In this document: piece by piece, positions 52,242-63,560 of the stretch
Position numbering within the stretch: position 1 is the first letter of the stretch
Layout of the letters: each line of letters starts with the position of its first letter
Origin: Siphonodentalium dalli
Lineage: Eukaryota; Mollusca; Scaphopoda; Gadilida; Siphonodentaliidae
Reading direction: 5' to 3'
Assembly: GCA_032622095.1 (NCBI GenBank)
Contig: CP136063.1
Coordinates: 184,365,956 to 184,429,955 of the forward strand
DNA length: 64,000 bases
Program-made: the position numbers and the translations under genes
Notes under the pieces: generated by a model
Told to the model about the DNA's origin: nothing
The model's input: the letters and a program-made list of their open reading frames with translations, nothing else
Database searches by the model: none

Positions 52242-53375
52242 GATATTGCATTATAAATGCAACTTAAAGGTTTGCTGTTTTCTAAAGAATCAATGAATTC
52301 TTCTGGCGTTGGCGGCCACGATTCCGTTCCCTTTCTGTCAGCTGCTTTTCTTCTGACTAACTTGGAGAAAGACATCACAAGATCATCATCACGCATACCA
52401 CGACCCTGTATAATTGAAATCGAATACATAAGTGGGTTGACGTCTTGTGGATATACGACATTATTACGTCCAACAACCAAAAAAACAATTAGGGTCCCGA
52501 ATCTGTCCACAATCGTCGCTTTTAATTTGGATGAATATCGTAACTGATAGGGCACCTCGGTCAACCCGCGTTCCTCGCACATATCACTAGCATCCTTAAC
52601 CAATTCCACTAAGAAGAAAGCGTCTTTGTCTCTGATCACGCGTGTCTCCAACATATCCAGCAAATCACTGATAACATTGTTGATAACAACTTTATCATCA
52701 TCTCCAACAGCAGGAGTATATTGGTACACAAATTTATTGTAACACAGTTTGTGGTAATAAACATCAGCAGCAAAAACATCATAAGAAACTCCACTCAAAA
52801 GCACATCTAAACTCTTTGCAGCCCCATGGAACTTGTCGTCCACCTGTAGTAATTTTGATCTCATTTGGTCAGTTAGCCTCGCTGCAGATCGTGACTCCGA
52901 ACAACGACCAAGCCCTCCATCATTGTATGGCTGTTTGTCAGCGCTGGAAGTTTCATTACATACAAAGCACACCGTTTTAGTTTTTGTCTCTGATCTTGCT
53001 AGTTTGGTTGGTGTCTATACCGGGGGCATTACCGCTTCATCAATGGTTGTTCCAACACTTGATAGAAATTTGGAATTCTGAGCTTCTTTTCTTCGTACAC
53101 GATTTCTGAATGTTATCTTGCACGAGTTGTGGGCATATATAGTTTGACCATCATTGTTCTCAATTCTCTTATCACAAATACGGAAGGCTTTATATGGAGG
53201 CTCACTACAGATGCTTTCGTGCAGTATGGACCATCTTCGGGATAAATCTTCGAAAGAAACACGTAGCTCATCGCTGACAGGTTCTGCGTCTGTGTTAATG
53301 GATAACACTTCATCGCACAGTATGCATCGTCTTTTGTTGTCATCACCAGTGGCAAGGCAAGGCTGCTTGGCAGCA
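52163..53375 (-). pseudogene. Academ-like transposon protein, N-terminal zinc-finger part with in-frame TAG
   Basis: Read from a TTTCAG acceptor-like site near 53376. Two similar zinc modules are seen: RRCILCDE ... YAHNSCKITFRNR and TVCFVCNE ... VYYHKLCYNKF, each CxxC followed by HxxC. Together they recall the Cys-rich finger reported for Academ proteins. A single in-frame TAG at 53015-53017 separates the modules. Downstream comes SWPPTPEEFIDSL, SKPLSCIYNAISWSV, then the frame ends at 52163 while the family-like sequence continues from about 52240 in the neighbouring frame. Upstream exons were not identified. Confidence 0.7.
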
Positions 53376-56300
53376 CTGAAACAAGGAACAAAAACTGAGT
53401 GAGACGATCCAGCAAATGATCAGTATATTGGTTTAGAGGAAATCGACAACTGTGAAACAAAGAACAAAGAACCAGAAGGAAATTGAATAACAAAGTAGAA
53501 TATGAAAGCGAACACGAAAGCAACTTCAGAACTAAAACGTGGCTGCAATCCAAAACTCACAAATCCAATGAACTCATAATTCCAAATGACAAAATGAAAC
53601 AAAACAACATAAAATAAAAGGTCAGCAGACCACAGTGTCGGCCGAAAACGTGGCTTGTCGATGCCGCTTTGTTAAAGAAATTTAAAAAAAATGTTGAAAT
53701 TTTCTTAGTCGAAAAGGGTTAATAACTCCGTAAAAAAAATATTTTCCGTCATCTATATACATGTTGCACATCTCCAGTGTGTGGGTAACAATATTCTGAA
53801 GTTTCAAACATCTATGATCAAAACTGTTGGAGGAGTTTATTACACCATGAAGATACCCTCATACAGAAAATTATAAAAAATAGTGAAATTTTCTAAGTCG
53901 AAAAGGGTTAATAACTCCGTAAAAACATATTTTTTCAGCCATTTATATACATTTTGCACATCTCCAATATGTGGCTAACAATATTCAGAAGTTTCAAATC
54001 TCTAGGATGAAAACTGTAGTAGGAGTTGATTACACCATGAAGGTACTCAAAAGTGTGACGGACGGACGATCGGACGGCTAAACGGACGGTCGAACGGAGC
54101 CCATTTCTATAATCCCCCGAAAAATTATTTTTCGGGAGACAAAACAATGAAACAGAAACAGAAACAAAATAAAACAAAATAAACAAACAAAACAAAACAA
54201 AAAACAACTATACCACTTCGTCACCAAATGGAACAAAGCACCCAAAAAAAAAATAAGTAATAACTTCACCACAAACTTGGTCAAGCATAACCCATAACTT
54301 CGACAGACTCCAACTTCTAAAACATACAAATAAACAAGAAAAGTAACAACAGAATATCCACTTTGCAATGGAATAAAACGGCAAAGAAACACACATAACA
54401 GGTGAATTTGTGAAACAACCAAATCAGTAACACACACAATAACGTTTGTGAATTTGTGAAACAACCAAATCAGTAACACACACAATAACGTGTGACGGGT
54501 CATCATTTATCAAACGATAATACGATATTGAATATAACATATCACTTTAATATATATGACCGAAACATACCAATAAGCGTACATATAAGAACAATCATTA
54601 TGGAGTCGTATGCTCTATATCATACGCATTAATGAGTCGGCTTGTATCTTGTATACACATGGTAATGCAGTGTAGAACGAACTGGCGTTCCTATTTTTCT
54701 AGGAAATTTGCGCGTGACGTCGTTACCAGATTCGACAGAAATTTAGTTTTTGGTGTGCTTGAAATCGTAAACTAACTGGGTCGTTATTAACTTATTATTA
54801 AAATAGTCACTTGTTTTGTTTTAATAGTAGTTAATGAATGACTATTTATTCGCAAACATTGCATATAAAGCATGCGTGTGTGGTCAGTCGATCGCCGATT
54901 CAAAAGCAAATTCAGAATTCTCGGAATCGGACATCGCACATCGGTAGTGCGTACACAGTGATTTGTAAACAGTGACATATCATACAAGAAAACTAAGATG
55001 CATGCATCAGGTCGGCCGTGAACTATCTACCATAGAATTGTTGTAGCTATCGATTATACATTTTGGAACACCTGTCTGTATGTATGTGTGTATGCATGAA
55101 TGCATGTGTGTATGTGTTATAGACTCTAACACTGCTCGAGTGATCCGACTCGGATTTGGTATTTAACGTGTATACTTGACCTCGCTCATAGGCATGTTTC
55201 TGGACCTTGACCGATCCGACTAAAAAATTGTGTGTAGGACTACTTCGATCCCGGGAGCAATATTGACGGGTCCAATTTCACGTGGGACCATGTTCTCGAA
55301 CGTGCTGATGTAGGCATGTTTCTGGACTATTTGGACGGGTCAAATCTTGATCCCGACCTGACTTTGACATTCAAAAAGATCAATTCAAGGTCAAATCTGG
55401 TAAAACGAAGTATTTCAACGAAATATAATACCTACTGTTACTTTTGTCCCAGGAGTATTTCGGGTGGGTCAAATTATGACCCTGACCTGATCTTGACATT
55501 CAAAATTGTCAATTCAAGGTCAAATCGGGTAAAGCCGGGCGGATTTCGACGGGTACTTTTGTCGTGACTTTTGTCCGGGGAGTGTTTTGGGCGGGTCAAA
55601 TCGTGACCTGACATGACGTTCACCTTTAAAATGGTCAATTCAAGGTTAAATCGCGCAATTCTCCGAAAATCAGAGGGGAACATCCCGGACGAAGTAGGGT
55701 CCACCAGCTACTATTATATATTTCTAGATTTAGTTACAAACTAAATACCTGTATATTGTACAAAGAAATATTTGACAAATATATCTGTATCAATATTACC
55801 ATACGGGTCATTAAAATAGATACGACGAAACAAATTTTGATATCGGTATCAGGTAAATTTTTATATTTCAAATGATGACACGAATGCGGAAAGTTGAAGT
55901 ACCTACGTAATACTGGCTATCCGAATGAAGAGATATACATGTATATAAAAAACAAAATAGAAGATGACTGCTGGCGACAATGTTTTCCAAAAAAATTCAA
56001 AGCATTCGATAGCTCCCATCTAGTTGTCAGCCCGAAGATCAATATAAAGTGTGGTGACTATCAGATGAGGGATATGACTGTACAGTTGCTAAACAATTCA
56101 GTCACGCAAAAGAGGATCAAACAGTAAGATACCAAATTGCTGCCTGTGGTAATGTTTTTTAACGAAATTCGGGAAAATTAGATTACTCTCCCCCTGGTTA
56201 TCCAGAAGATCATTGTGGAATCTGGTGACGATCGGACAAGGGGTGTCGTCTGTAGGATCAACCAAATTATTTAGCCATAAAAATAGTAAAATTCAAGATC

Positions 56301-58140
56301 ACCGCTGGCAGTGATGTCTTCACAAGGACAGCTTGAGAACAAAACATGGCTCACATCTAGCGGTGACCCAAACTATCCACATGAGAAAAAGTTCTCCAAT
56401 AAAAGCTGGCTGCAGGTTGCGCCAATTGATTCAAATTCGAAATTTAACAGGGTGTACTGCTTGTGGCCATGTTTTCCCCGCAAATTTGATAGACTGATGG
56501 ACAAAACCACTGAATCCGTTGAATCAATATACATGTATACATGGATTAATGTATAGGCATTGTTATACACAGTACTGGTATATAAAGGTACTGAAAATAA
56601 CAATATTACTAGTATACACAAAATAAACCATATATCATGGCTATGGGTTCTAATATCCGAATATGACAGCTGATAACTTGGTGTGAATTGAAGAGTGGTG
56701 GTGTCTCACGCATATCTAACCCTCCATGTTAGAAACATGCCATTAAATGTCATAAGTATAATCTAGCTTGAGGACAGAAGTTATCCATAAAAACCCCCCT
56801 TAATTCAACCAGGTCCTCGCGCGATGTATGGTCGATCACATGATGATCTAGGGGGGATTAGAATTGTTGTATAAAAACAGCACTGCATGTAAATATAAAA
56901 TAAAATAGTGCTACATCTTATTACAGATTATTGCCATATATAATCAGTGACTATACAGACAGTCTGACAAAATAAAGTTTCAGTGACACTCTATCCGAAG
57001 AGGGGAATAATTCCATCTGTTACAGTCAATGGAGCAATTATGAATCTGGAAAGGTGAAATTTCTAAGTAATACTAGATATCGACATGACGCGATAACATA
57101 TAACGTAAATGCAATATGGCCGTTGGCGACCATTTTTTCCTATAAAATTAAAAAAATATTTGATAGCTCTCATCTGATAGATCAATATCAAGATAAATAT
57201 GAAGTTTAGTGATGATCGGATGAGTGAAGTGGACTGTGCTAAACGGTTTAGTAATGCTTAAAAAGATTTTTACCTTAATATTTTTATGTTCACTTTATAA
57301 ACTTCACTGAGTCATCTTTGTCATGTATTGAGTTTGATATCTTTTGTTAACAGTTTATAAATCATGTATGTCTCATGTTTGTTATTTTAATTTATGTGTT
57401 TATTATCATTAAATAAAGTTGAATTCCTTAAAAATATTCTTACCTCAATGTTTTTATGTTCACTTTATAAACTCCACTGAGTCATCTTTGTCATGTATTG
57501 AATTTGATATCTGTTGTTTACAGTTCATAAATTATGTATGTCTCGTGTTCGTTATTATATTATATACACTTTATAGTGTGTTTCAGAACGAAAACAAAAT
57601 GAATAAAATCAACAAATTTGTAAATTTAAAAACAATTCAAACGTTGTTGTATTCCATGTCCCAGCCCGGACATATACACCAAATTTCAATAATATTCATT
57701 GAGAAACAACGGACCAAACGCCATATAACACCCCGTATGCATCTTTTATTCCGAGTTGGCCTTTTATTCCGAGTTGGCACGCGCCGATTGGGCGAGTTAG
57801 CCCTGGGGCGAGTACGCCGATTCCGACACCTTTTCTATTTGCAGCAGGTTAAGTTTACGCGTAATTTAATTTACAAAGTTCCCCAATTGGTATCGTAAAT
57901 AGAGCGACCTTATTTGACAGAGAATGCCTCTGTTATTGATTATAAAGTTGCTATACATTAAAAACGACAATTCACATGCTCGTTCAAGCGCAGTAGTCTA
58001 TTTTCCCCATGTTAAAGGACATCCACAAATACTAAATAACGCTAACTTACTGCCGAATGTTTTACACGACAACTACTAAATACCGTATGGCGTAACAGTT
58101 TTATGAAAACTTGACTTTTAAACGTGTCAGCCCCTAGTGC
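53376..58140. other. Non-coding right part of the Academ-like element, with several short tandem repeats
   Basis: No convincing gene. Repeats seen: two units of about 185 bp at 53690-54060 (AGTCGAAAAGGGTTAATAAC) followed by a GGACGGACGATCGGACGG end; an exact 49-bp doublet at 54402-54494 (GTGAATTTGTGAAACAACC); three units of about 125 bp at 55313-55650 (TCAATTCAAGGTCAAATC); and a 166-bp doublet at 57258-57560 (TATGTTCACTTTATAAACT). The many short open frames are unsupported. Other dispersed elements may be nested here. Confidence 0.6.
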
Positions 58141-58271
58141 GAGTTATGGGCCCTTTTTTAAGGTGGCCCCCTTTTGCAATTTATTTTAGATATCATATAT
58201 AACATAAACACATAGTAGAAAGTTTGACCCGAAAAAAGTTTTAATTCCATTTGCTATGTACCTGTCTAATA

Positions 58272-58786
58272 TTGACTCATATACTTTAGTGCACTTATAC
58301 AAAGTCATGGTTCGTCCGGTGATAGAATATTGTTATAACGTCTGGAATCCACACCTATTAGGACAGTCGCGAGCTTTAGAAAACATACAGCGAAGAGTGA
58401 CTAGACTGATGCCCTGGTTACAGAAGTATCAATATAGTGATCGATTGATGATACTAAATTTATATTCGCTCAAATACAGAAGGATGCGAGGAGATTTGAT
58501 AGAAGTTTACACTATACTGAAAGGCTTCTATAACATCAACCCATATTCACTATTCAGAAAAGCAGATTATCAGCAAACACTGGGTCACTCCTGGAAACTT
58601 CAAAAGTTGCAAAGTACACGAGACGTTCGAACGTACTTCTTTTCAAGGAGAGTAATTTCCATCTGGAATAATCTACCAGAAGAAATAGTCTCCACAGAAA
58701 ACATGATGACTTTCAAACAACTGTTAGATATTCACTTTTCAGACATCAAGTTTGAAGTGATCTGGACTAAATATTGTGGTTTTTAA
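58272..58786 (+). pseudogene. CR1/L2-like LINE reverse transcriptase, right part
   Basis: Continues the frame broken at 47364: DSYTLVHLYKVMVRPVIEYC, QRRVTRLMPWLQ, LNLYSLKYRRMRGDLIEVYT and ISIWNNLPEEIVS, ending in KYCGF at 58786. These are the thumb and tail blocks of CR1/L2-like LINEs, whose usual final residues follow the NNLP motif. The two halves are intact apart from the insertion, so the LINE was uninterrupted when the transposon landed. Confidence 0.88.
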
Positions 58787-58854
58787 TCATACATGCTTAC
58801 AACGCTTGGAACTAAGAGTCGGTCAGACTCGTTCCGTGATTTATTTTGATTTGT

Positions 58855-59545
58855 AACGGAAGTGAACAAATTAACCCTTATGCTGCTACCGAATTCGGTA
58901 TTATTGTACGCAAAAAAAACGAAAATAACACCCGCCGACCGCACCGCCACCAGGGGACCGAGTGAGATGGAGCATGAATGATCGTACATAATAGACCTTA
59001 ATATACCAAAGTTCAACCTCCCAAGTCGATACGTTGAACAACGGAAATGGCACTGTTAACCCCAAACTTGCGGCCGGTTCCATCGGGTACGCAAATTCCA
59101 AAAAGCCACTGACCGCACCTCTCCAGGCTGACTGACCGCGGACAGTGACATCATATCATTCAGGGCATACCCTTCTGCATCCATAAATTAACCATACTCT
59201 GCTGTCAAATTCGCTTTGAATGTACGCAAAAGCGGCGAAAATAACACCCACCGACCGCACCTCTCACATGAGTACGAGCGAAATGGAGCATGCAATATCG
59301 TACAGGATACATCTGTATCTACCAAGTTCCAATCCCCAAATTAATAGCTCGAGCGGAGGCGGCACTGTTACCCCCTAACTTGCGACTGGTTCTGTCGGGT
59401 ACGCAAAATCTATAAAGCCACCCACCGCACGAATTGGCTACGAATGCAACAATGCCGAAAATAACACCTCCCACAGGGATCCGAGCGAGATGGGGCATGC
59501 ATTATCGTACATAATATACATGTATGTACCAAGGTTTCAAATCTC
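58855..59545 (-). repeat. Complex satellite, inverted arm (about three units)
   Basis: Units in reverse orientation relative to the main array, marked by GAGCGAGATGG-type words at about 58960, 59275 and 59480, with CCGAATTCGGTA and GCGGCCGGTTCC blocks. A 360-bp spacer (59546-59905, with a TATATATATA tract) separates this arm from the direct array. Confidence 0.75.
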
Positions 59546-59905
59546 AAGTCGATAACTCTAACTATAACCGCTATCACTGCATGTATTGTATTGGTTATAA
59601 TAATGTATCATTACCACTGTTATCAACGTATGATATATTCGTCAATATTTATATATATATATATATGTGCCATATGACACGTTTCAATAAACTATTTAAG
59701 TGAGAACTCTACAATGGGAAAGTTTTCGAGGGTAATGTGTCCATATGCGGGGAGGGAGTACGTGTCCGGAGGATACACGCATAAATATAAAAAAACGACG
59801 ATTTTGATGAATATGTCATATATACGTTGATAAAAAAAAAGTGGTAAGGATATATTAATTATTATATCCAATTCCATGCATTTACTGAAAGCGGTTTAAA
59901 TGATT

Positions 59906-62825
59906 CCGTTCAAGATATCGACTTGGGGATTGGAATTTTGGTACATACAGGTCTATTCTGCACGATAATGCATGCCCCATCTCGCTCGGTCACCTGGTGG
60001 CTTTGTAGTTGGCGAGTTAGTTTATTCACTTCCGTTATGCTCGCGACTTCCCCGATCGCCCCATGGATGCAGAAGGGTATTTGCTGCATGTATTTCTGTG
60101 GTTAGGTATAGCCAGGAGAGTGCGATCGTGGCCTTTTGGATTTTGCATACCTGACGGAACTGGCCGCAAGTTTGGGGTTAACAGTGTCGTTTCCGTTCAA
60201 GCTATATCGACTTGGGGGTTGGAACTTTGGTATATTAAAGTCTATTTTGCACGAAAATACATGCCCCATCTCGCTCCGTCCCCTGGTGGCGGTGCTGCCG
60301 TGGGTTAATTTTTTCACTTCCGATAAGATAGCGACTTGCCCGCTCGCCAGTGGATGCAGGGGGTATTCACAGCATGGCATGATGTCCATTTTCGTGGTCA
60401 GGCAGCCAGGGGAGGTGCAGTCGGTGCCTTTTTGCATTTTGCGACCCGACAGAACCGGCCGCAAGTTAGGGGTTAACAGTGTAGTTTCCGTTCAAGCTAT
60501 CGACTTGGAGATTGGAACTTTGGTACAAACAAGTATATTCTGCTCCATCTCGCTCGTACCCCATGGAGGAGGTACGATCGTCGGGTGTTATTTTCGGCGT
60601 TTTGCGTACATGCGTACCGAATTCGGCGGCATGTGTTAATTTAATCACTTCCGCTACAGTTAGCGACTTGTCCGATCGCCCGTGGATGCAGAAGGCTATT
60701 ACCTGCATGGTATGATTTCCCGGGTCGTCGTCAGTCAGCCAGGAGAGGCGCGATCCGTGGCTTTTTTTGATTTTGCGTATCCGACGGAACCGGCCGCAAG
60801 TTTGGAGTTAACAGTGCAGTTTCCGCTCAAGGTGTCGACTTGGGGTTGATACTTTGGTATATTAAGGTCTATTCTGCACGTTAATCCATTCCCTATCTCG
60901 TCCGGTCCCCCGTTGATGGTGCGGTCGGCGGGTGTCATTTTCGGCGATGTTGCGTACATTCATAGCGAATTCGGCAGCAGCATGTAGGTTAATTTATTCA
61001 CTTCCGTTGCAGCCAGCGACTTGCCCGATCACCCATGGATGCAGTGGGTATTCGCTGCATGACATGATGTCCAGATGTCCATTTTCGTTGTCAGGCAGCC
61101 AGTGGAGGTGCGGTGAGCGCCTTTTCTGGATTTTGCGTATCGGACGGAATCGGCGCAAGTTAGGGGCTAACTGTGCCGTTTCCGCTCGAGCTATATACTT
61201 GGTGATTGGAACATACGGGTCTATTCTGCACGATAGTGCATATCCCATCTCGCTCGGATAACTGGGAGAGGTGTGGTCGGGTGCGGACGGGTGCGATCGG
61301 ATGCGGTCGGCTTTTAGTAGGACCGGTTTAATCAACATTGGAAGTTTGTCATTTGCCGACATTTGCAACTAAATCATCAATGCAGCTACAAGCCATGCCG
61401 GAAATATACACTCTATGGTGGTTATAATGCTGACTTTAAAAATGTACGAAGGTCGGCCATGGTAGGATTGATCCTGGTTAATTAGAATCAACACAGTCGA
61501 GTAACACGATAATATCGGTGGTCAACTTCGTTAATGGGGGGTCAATTAGAGCTTAGCTGTCTACATACATATATTCTGCTCCATCTCGCTCGTACCCCAT
61601 GGAGGAGGTGCGATCGGCGGGTGTTATTTTCGGCGTTTTGCGTACATTCATACCGAATTCGGCAGCAGAGTATGGGTTAATTTAATCACTTCCGCTACAG
61701 TTAGCGACTTGTCCGATCGCCCGTGGATGCAGGAGGCTATTACCTGCATGGTAAGATTTCCCGAGCCGTCGTCAGTCAGCCAGGAGAGGTGCGATCCGTG
61801 GCTTTTTTGGATTTCGCGTATCCGACCGCAAGTTTGGAGTTAACAGTGCCGATTCCGCTCAAGGTGTCGACTTGGGGTTGATACTTTGGTATATTAAGGT
61901 TTATTATGCACGTTAATCTATTCCTTACCTCGTTCGGTCCCCCGTTGGTGGTGCAGTGGGTATTCGCTGTATGACATGATGTCCAGATGTCCATTTTCGT
62001 GGTCATGCAGCTAGTGGAGGTGCGGTGAGCGCCTTTTCTGGATTTTGCGTATCGGACGGAATCGGCCGCAAGTTAGGGGTTAACTGTGCCGTTTCCGCTC
62101 GAGCTATATACTTGATGATTGGAACATGCGGGTCTATTCTGCACGATAGTGCATACCCCATCTCGCTCGGACAACTGGGAGAGGAGCGGTCGGGTGCGGA
62201 CGGGTGCGATCGGGTGCGGTCGGCATTTAGTAAGACCTGTTTAATCAACATTCGAAGTTGGTCATTTGCCGACATTTGCAACTACATTATCAATGCAGCT
62301 TCAAGCCATGCCAGAAATATACACTCTGTTGTGGTTATAATGCTGACTTTAAAAATGTACGAAGGTCGGCCATGGTAGGATTGATCCTGGTTAATTGGCA
62401 TCAACACAGTCGAGTAACACGATAATATCGGTGGTCAACTTCGTTAATGGGGGTCAATTAGAGCTTAGCTGTATACATACATATATTCTGCTCCATCTCG
62501 CTCGTACCCCATGGAGGAGGTACGATCGGCGGGTGTTATTTTCGGCGTTTTGCGTACATTCATACCGAATTCGGCAGCAGAGTATGGGTTAATTTAATCA
62601 CTTCCGCTACAGTTAGCGACTTGTCCGATCGCACATGAATGCAGAAGGCTATTACCTGAATGGTATAATGTCCCGGGCCGTCGTCAGTCAGCCAGGAGAG
62701 GTGCGATCCGTGGCTTTTTGGATTTTGCGTATCCGACGGAACCGGCCGCAAGTTTGGAGTTAACAGTGCCGTTTCCGTTCAAGGTGTCGACTTGGGGTTG
62801 ATACTTTGGTATATTAAGGTTTAAT
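59906..62825 (+). repeat. Complex satellite, direct array (about nine units, 0.91-kb higher-order repeat)
   Basis: Units of roughly 300-350 bp are marked by CATCTCGCTCG-type words near 59971, 60268, 60544, 60896, 61250, 61580, 61928, 62160 and 62494. Recurring blocks are CGGCCGCAAGTTnGGnGTTA, TATCGACTTGGGG, TGGTATATTAAGGTCTATT and GTCCGATCGCCC. From about 60990 the array repeats with a period of about 912 bp (61250 matches 62160; 61580 matches 62494), including a non-satellite insert CAATTAGAGCTTAGCTGT. All open frames here are repeat translations. Function unknown. Confidence 0.85.
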
Positions 62826-63487
62826 TTTGATATTTTTCCGACCAGATAGAAGGCAGCCATCTATAACAAAAACTAATCTCACTCGACCTCAGTGATATAT
62901 TCAAAACACATGGTAACGTATGTTACAGGCTTAAAACAAACCATCAGATTCGGCGACATTCAGACGTTCCAGTGCATCCACGCTTATGCATTTCGGGAAA
63001 CTCATATATCGTTCGTATAAAGTCGATGGACAGCTAACAATTAGTGCATGTTATAAACCAAATAGTGTTCGTGTGGAATCATTTTTATAGTCGGTAACGT
63101 ATGTTACACAGATCTGGCGACAGCTGCTTCTGGTGCTATATTTTTCTTGGTCATGATCGCAAATGGTCTTAATGACGTACAACGAAGACAACAAACACTC
63201 GCCCAGCTCCAACAGGAATACTGACCTCGGTCGTCCGACAATATACCTTTTGTGAGCGATTCTTCGTAGAATATTGGCTCGGCGACAGTAACGTATGTTA
63301 CATTTGCGCATACATAGGAGCAGCTCCAGGCACAAATAATCTACAACCTGTTTACGTGTGTAGTGTTCCAGTTGCGAGGGGATAAGGTCTTTCCCGCACA
63401 CGACATTTTTGTATATCTGTCGTCGGTATTCTAACGGAAAACCACCGGCGACACGCATGCACGGTTTTGCTGAGAATGGACCTAACC
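62826..63487. other. Unique segment with three copies of a GTAAC dyad
   Basis: GTAACGTATGTTAC occurs at 62913-62926, 63094-63107 and 63288-63301. It is a dyad of GTAAC and GTTAC around GTAT, extended by A on the 3' side in each. An unrecognised 151-residue minus-strand frame (63051-63506) overlaps two of the copies, which translate in different frames, so the repeat is selected or copied at DNA level rather than as protein. Confidence 0.6.
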
Positions 63488-63560
63488 CGGTAATATCGGT
63501 GGTCAACGTCGTTAATGGGGGGTCAATTAGAGCTTAGCTGTATACATACATGTACACGTG
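63488..63560 (+). repeat. Short third copy of the satellite's inserted segment
   Basis: TAATATCGGTGGTCAACG through CAATTAGAGCTTAGCTGT and ATACATACAT matches 61506-61575 and 62423-62490. Only about 73 bp is present. Confidence 0.75.

Larger units (their letters stand above)
47365..58268 (-). mobile_element. 10.9-kb Academ-like DNA transposon, 3-bp TSD ATA
   Basis: Ends TAGACAGGTGCATGCCAAAG and its mirror GACAGGTACATAGCAAATGG. Imperfect inverted repeats extend about 120 bp inward, through TTTGGGTCAAACTTT and GGGGGCCACCTT. ATA flanks both sides (47362-47364 and 58269-58271). Joining across with one ATA restores the host LINE frame RSFTDIDSYTLVHLYK. It encodes on the minus strand a zinc-finger / MGGFH-domain / XPG-like-nuclease protein in three overlapping frames (53375 to 48709). 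I place it with the Academ superfamily because Academ elements are known for an XPG-type nuclease domain and short 3-4-bp duplications. A piggyBac-like MITE and several tandem repeats lie inside. Confidence 0.85.

Noticed and set aside
57419-57898. 159-codon frame
   Set aside because: Its first third lies in a 166-bp tandem duplication and the rest is low-complexity; no domain seen.
60063-62378. Many frames of 60-167 codons on both strands
   Set aside because: All are translations of the complex satellite and share its repeat period; no independent gene signal.
63051-63506. 151-codon minus-strand frame
   Set aside because: No recognisable domain, and the repeated GTAAC dyads fall in different frames within it, so protein-level selection is not supported; left as unknown.
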